From Ga0077560 sp046330435 (GTDB taxonomy: Bacteria > Actinomycetota > Thermoleophilia > Miltoncostaeales > Miltoncostaeaceae), in assembly GCA_046330435.1 (NCBI GenBank), contig JAXLST010000011.1, positions 124,001 through 188,000 on the forward strand: a stretch of DNA of 64,000 bases, given 5' to 3'. Position numbers and translations under genes: made by a program. Positions within the stretch are counted from its first letter, which is position 1; each line of letters opens with the position of its first letter. The notes beneath the pieces are model-generated. The model made no database searches, was not told the DNA's origin, and was given only the letters and a program-made list of their open reading frames with translations. Below are positions 61,262 through 64,000 of the stretch, one piece after another.

Positions 61262-63109
61262 TCAGGAGGGGTTCCGCCCCGGGATGACGTCCCCGGCACC
61301 CAGCTGCCCCTCCGCCATGCCGAACCACCGCACCGAGCCGCCCAGGTAGGCGTTCTCATAGGCGTAGAGCCCCCGGAGCCAGCTCCGGATGGCGGCGTCG
61401 GAGACGGCGCGGGACTTGCCGAGCACCTGACGGCACAGGCCGGACGGGAACTCGGTGCCCGGGCAGACGCGGCGCAGCTCGCGCCGGGCGGCGGGCAGCG
61501 GCCCGTTCACCGCCTGCGCCACGGTGAAGTCCCGCTTGATGCCGTGGACGCGGTTCGCGATGGCCCGCTTGAGGACGTTCGCCATGTGGATCATCCGGAT
61601 CGCCCGGGCGTGCTGGCAGGCCATCCGGCTGTGCACCGACGGCCCCTCGCTGCAGAAGGACGCGGGGGCCTTCGCGCCGGTGAAGGGCGCCGGCGCCGGG
61701 ATCGCCGCGGCCACCGATGGCAGCGAGGTCACGTAGAGCGGCTGCTGGAGCTTCGCGTCGGCCGAGATGGGGCCCGCGAGGTCCGAGCCGGCGACGCCGC
61801 GCTGCAGCACCGCGCGCAGGGCGACGAACCGCCGCTCGGCGTCGCGGATGAGCGCCTCGGTCGCGGCGAAGTTCGCGTTCGTGATGTCCAGCCGGCCCTT
61901 GGGGTTGAGCGTGAAGCGGTACCCGGAGACCGCCCGGGCCGCGGGACGGGACGACGCGCGCCGGGGCGCCGCCAGGAACGCCGGGATGTCGTCGGCGAGG
62001 GCCGCCGTGCCGATGCTGTTGCCGCAGATGTCGCGCCCCGCGACGCCGGCCTTCAGCCACCGCTCGATCGCGCTCATCTTCCGCACCGCCGCCGTCGCGT
62101 GGTCGCGGTTGGTCCACATCTGCTGCGGCGTGTCCCGCACCTCGGTGAACGGCACGAAGTAGCGCTTCGGAAGGCCCGGGCACGGCGCGAAGTCCTCGTT
62201 GCTGGGCGGAGTGCGCTGTGCGACCACGAGGCTGTTCTCACCGCAGGGCGCACCACCCACGAGCACCGTCATCCGCACCGTCGCCTGGAACGCGGTCTTC
62301 GGCGGCGTGCCGCTCAAGCGGCCGGTGTCCGGGTCCAGCGTCATCCCGGCCGGGACGGTCTGCGAGGTGAACCGGAGCGTCCCCGCGCCGGCGCCCGTCA
62401 CGGTCGGGGTGCCGTCGAACGGCTGGCCGGCGGCCGGCCGCCTGGCGTAGGAGAACCCGACGTCCCCCAGGACGGTGAGCGACAGCGGGGCCGTGGCGGA
62501 GCCCGAGGAATCGGTCACCGTCACCGTGTAGGTCGCGGTGGCGGCCTCCGCCGCGGGGGAGCCGGTGATCGCGCCGGTGGCCGGGTCGAGGCTCAGGCCC
62601 GCGGGAAGCGCCGGCGACACGGAGAACCGCGGGGTGCCGGTCACCCGGAGCTCGGCGGGGGCCACCGGCAGCGGGCGGCTGCCCAGCGTGCCGCCCCGGT
62701 TGAGGCAGAGCCCCGCGTAGCTCACGGACGGCGGCGGGGTGCACTCCACCGCCGGCTGGGTGAGGATCACCCGGTCCGGCTGGGTGCTGTCCGGGAGCGT
62801 CCACCCGACCGTCACGGTGACGGTGTGCACACGGGCGTCGGGGAACGTCACGCTGGTGCGCAGCGTCCCGGTCGTGCCCGAGAACACGTGGTCACCGGAC
62901 TTCACGACCGTCCCGTCGAGCGAGACCGACCACCGGATCGTGTTCACGATCGGCGGTCCGCCGAAGCCGGTGAAGCCGACCACCACGTCGTAGGTGTCGG
63001 TGGCGCGGTTGCAGCCCGCCGTCGCGGCGGGCGTGTGGGCGGCCGCGAGGGCCGGCAGCGCAAGCAGCGCGGCGGCGATGACGATGAGGCTCCGAAGCAG
63101 TGCTCGCAC
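61262..63109 (-). CDS. secreted protein with putative Ig (He_PIG) domains
   Basis: 615 residues from GTG 63109. The signal peptide (VRALLRSLIVIAAALLALPA) precedes a Cys-containing beta domain. Two putative-Ig modules follow, with LPAGLSLDPATGAITGSP and VPAGMTLDPDTGRLSGTP, the classic He_PIG signature. The C-terminal 280 residues are helical and basic (MSAIERWLKAGVAG; MACQHARAIRMIHMANVLKR) with several cysteines and match no family I know. It is probably surface exposed. The open frame upstream of 63109 lacks protein character. Confidence 0.75.
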   Translation of the reverse strand: MRALLRSLIVIAAALLALPALAAAHTPAATAGCNRATDTYDVVVGFTGFGGPPIVNTIRWSVSLDGTVVKSGDHVFSGTTGTLRTSVTFPDARVHTVTVTVGWTLPDSTQPDRVILTQPAVECTPPPSVSYAGLCLNRGGTLGSRPLPVAPAELRVTGTPRFSVSPALPAGLSLDPATGAITGSPAAEAATATYTVTVTDSSGSATAPLSLTVLGDVGFSYARRPAAGQPFDGTPTVTGAGAGTLRFTSQTVPAGMTLDPDTGRLSGTPPKTAFQATVRMTVLVGGAPCGENSLVVAQRTPPSNEDFAPCPGLPKRYFVPFTEVRDTPQQMWTNRDHATAAVRKMSAIERWLKAGVAGRDICGNSIGTAALADDIPAFLAAPRRASSRPAARAVSGYRFTLNPKGRLDITNANFAATEALIRDAERRFVALRAVLQRGVAGSDLAGPISADAKLQQPLYVTSLPSVAAAIPAPAPFTGAKAPASFCSEGPSVHSRMACQHARAIRMIHMANVLKRAIANRVHGIKRDFTVAQAVNGPLPAARRELRRVCPGTEFPSGLCRQVLGKSRAVSDAAIRSWLRGLYAYENAYLGGSVRWFGMAEGQLGAGDVIPGRNPS

Positions 63110-63270
63110 GGGGTTCCGTCCTGTGAGGCGGCCAATGGGCGCGGCCGTTCCGCCAACTCTTCCATTCCCCCCGCACCCGCCCGTCACCGCACCGTCACGG
63201 GGATTGACCCGCCGCCGCCCGGGCACGGAGGGTGGGATCGGACCGTGCCCACGACGGACCCGGAGGCGCA

Positions 63271-64000
63271 ATGGACATCGGCGGATGGACGCGCGACACC
63301 GGCTCCCGCCCGCGCCTGCATCTGCTCGGCGGATTCGAGCTGCGGTGCGGAGGACGCCCCGTCGCCATGCCCCGCAGCGCACAGCGGCTCGCGGCGTACC
63401 TGGCGGTGCGCGGCCGGCCGCAGCAGCGCATCGCCGTCGCCGGGAGGCTGTGGCCGGAGGTCCCGGACGACCGCGCACAGGCCTGCCTGCGGTCGGCGCT
63501 CTGGCGGCTGGGCGCCGGCGACACCAGCCTGGCGACCGCGACCCGGGACGAGGTGGCCCTCGCACCCGACGTCGCCGTCGACCTCCACGAGCTCGAGCGG
63601 GCGATCGACGGGGCGCTGGGACCGGGCGAGTCGCCTCCGGCCACCCCGCACGTCCTGCGGCTGCTCACCCGCGAGGTGCTCCCGGGGTGGTACGAGGATT
63701 GGGCGGTGTCGGAGCGGGAGCGGCTCAAGGACCTGAGCCTCCACGCGCTCGAGGCCCTCGCCGAGGGACTGCTGGACAGCGGACGCCCCCGGGAGGCCGC
63801 CCGCTGCGCCTTCGCGGCGGTGCAGGGCGAGCCGCTGCGCGAGAGCTCCCAGCGGCTGCTCATCCGCGCGTACCTGGCAGACGGCAACACCGCCCTCGCG
63901 GTGCGCAGCTACGACGCGTACCGCGCGACGCTCGCCCGGGAGCTCGGGGAGGAGCCGTCCTGGCTCATGGCCGACGTGCGGGCCGCCATCCGGTGGCCGG
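63271..64000 (+). CDS. SARP/BTAD-type transcriptional regulator, truncated by the window edge
   Basis: 243 codons are visible from ATG 63271 and the frame stays open to the right edge. Residues about 14-95 (LHLLGGFELRCGGRPVAMPR; AAYLAVRGRPQQRIAVAGRLWP) form an OmpR-like winged helix. Residues about 105-240 (VDLHELERAI through EAARCAFAAVQGEPLRESSQ and YDAYRATLARELGEEPS) are the bacterial transcriptional activation domain. Such SARP-family activators bind direct heptamer repeats and often control secondary metabolism. Its targets are unknown, and it may continue into further domains beyond the window. Confidence 0.85.
   Translation, partial: MDIGGWTRDTGSRPRLHLLGGFELRCGGRPVAMPRSAQRLAAYLAVRGRPQQRIAVAGRLWPEVPDDRAQACLRSALWRLGAGDTSLATATRDEVALAPDVAVDLHELERAIDGALGPGESPPATPHVLRLLTREVLPGWYEDWAVSERERLKDLSLHALEALAEGLLDSGRPREAARCAFAAVQGEPLRESSQRLLIRAYLADGNTALAVRSYDAYRATLARELGEEPSWLMADVRAAIRWP

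Noticed and set aside
61544..63736. 730-codon plus-strand open frame over the Ig-like gene
   Set aside because: Composition is that of an antisense shadow; the opposite strand has a signal peptide and two He_PIG signatures.

Overview
This window reads as a chromosome segment from a very GC-rich actinomycete-type bacterium. GTG starts and stop/start overlaps (ATGA, GTGA, TGATG) are frequent, and cydA-cydB-cydD-cydC are contiguous. The many secreted PKD, RTX, beta-helix and propeller-like proteins, and a Cyd oxidase without a long Q-loop, would suit Thermoleophilia-like actinobacteria. That placement is my inference and was not tested.

Layout. 0-5.2 kb: an alpha/beta hydrolase, then a lipid-modification block. 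The block has a delta-9-type desaturase divergent from an amine-oxidase-like flavoprotein, a DUF1365 protein and a cyclopropane-fatty-acid (CFA) synthase; the last two are fused in one frame. 5.2-9.1 kb: a CHASE-like/PAS/GGDEF/HD-GYP cyclic-di-GMP protein, a structured terminated transcript with a tiny ORF, a TPR protein and tRNA-Glu(TTC).

9.12-20.25 kb: an 11.1-kb integrated element in tRNA-Glu, bounded by identical 42-bp copies of the tRNA 3' end. It carries a tyrosine integrase, an excisionase-like protein, a MobF relaxase-helicase, a run of small orphan or immunity-like genes, an AbiE-like toxin-antitoxin pair and an ECF sigma/anti-sigma pair. No type IV secretion genes are visible, so it is probably mobilizable and not self-transmissible.

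20.3-35.8 kb: an MFS exporter, secreted proteins, a histidine-decarboxylase-like enzyme coupled to a Cys-rich mini-protein, a LamG/heparinase-type lyase, an SDR, a beta-helix protein, and a HEPN-MNT toxin-antitoxin locus with a perfect palindromic operator followed by GST and propeller genes. A peroxiredoxin-like protein, a YihY/BrkB membrane protein and an unknown secreted protein complete this part.

35.9-45.9 kb: a zinc/manganese-type ABC importer (ATPase, permease, lipoprotein) bracketed by two paralogous small membrane proteins, then cydABDC for cytochrome bd oxidase. 45.9-50.6 kb: a DUF3237-like protein and a four-gene minus-strand operon (ATP-grasp, RraA-like, isocitrate-dehydrogenase-like, ATP-grasp). 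50.9-57.7 kb: a membrane-anchored protein, an acyl-CoA synthetase, two tandem soluble chemoreceptors, a signal-peptidase-like protein lacking its catalytic dyad, and an FHA-HtrA protease. 57.8-64 kb: tRNA-Val and tRNA-Asp, a decayed VapBC-like pair, an RTX-repeat protein, a cystathionine-gamma-synthase-like enzyme, an Ig-like secreted protein and a SARP/BTAD regulator that runs off the right edge.

Start codons are judged from Shine-Dalgarno (SD) sequences, overlaps and family N-termini. Residue positions are approximate.
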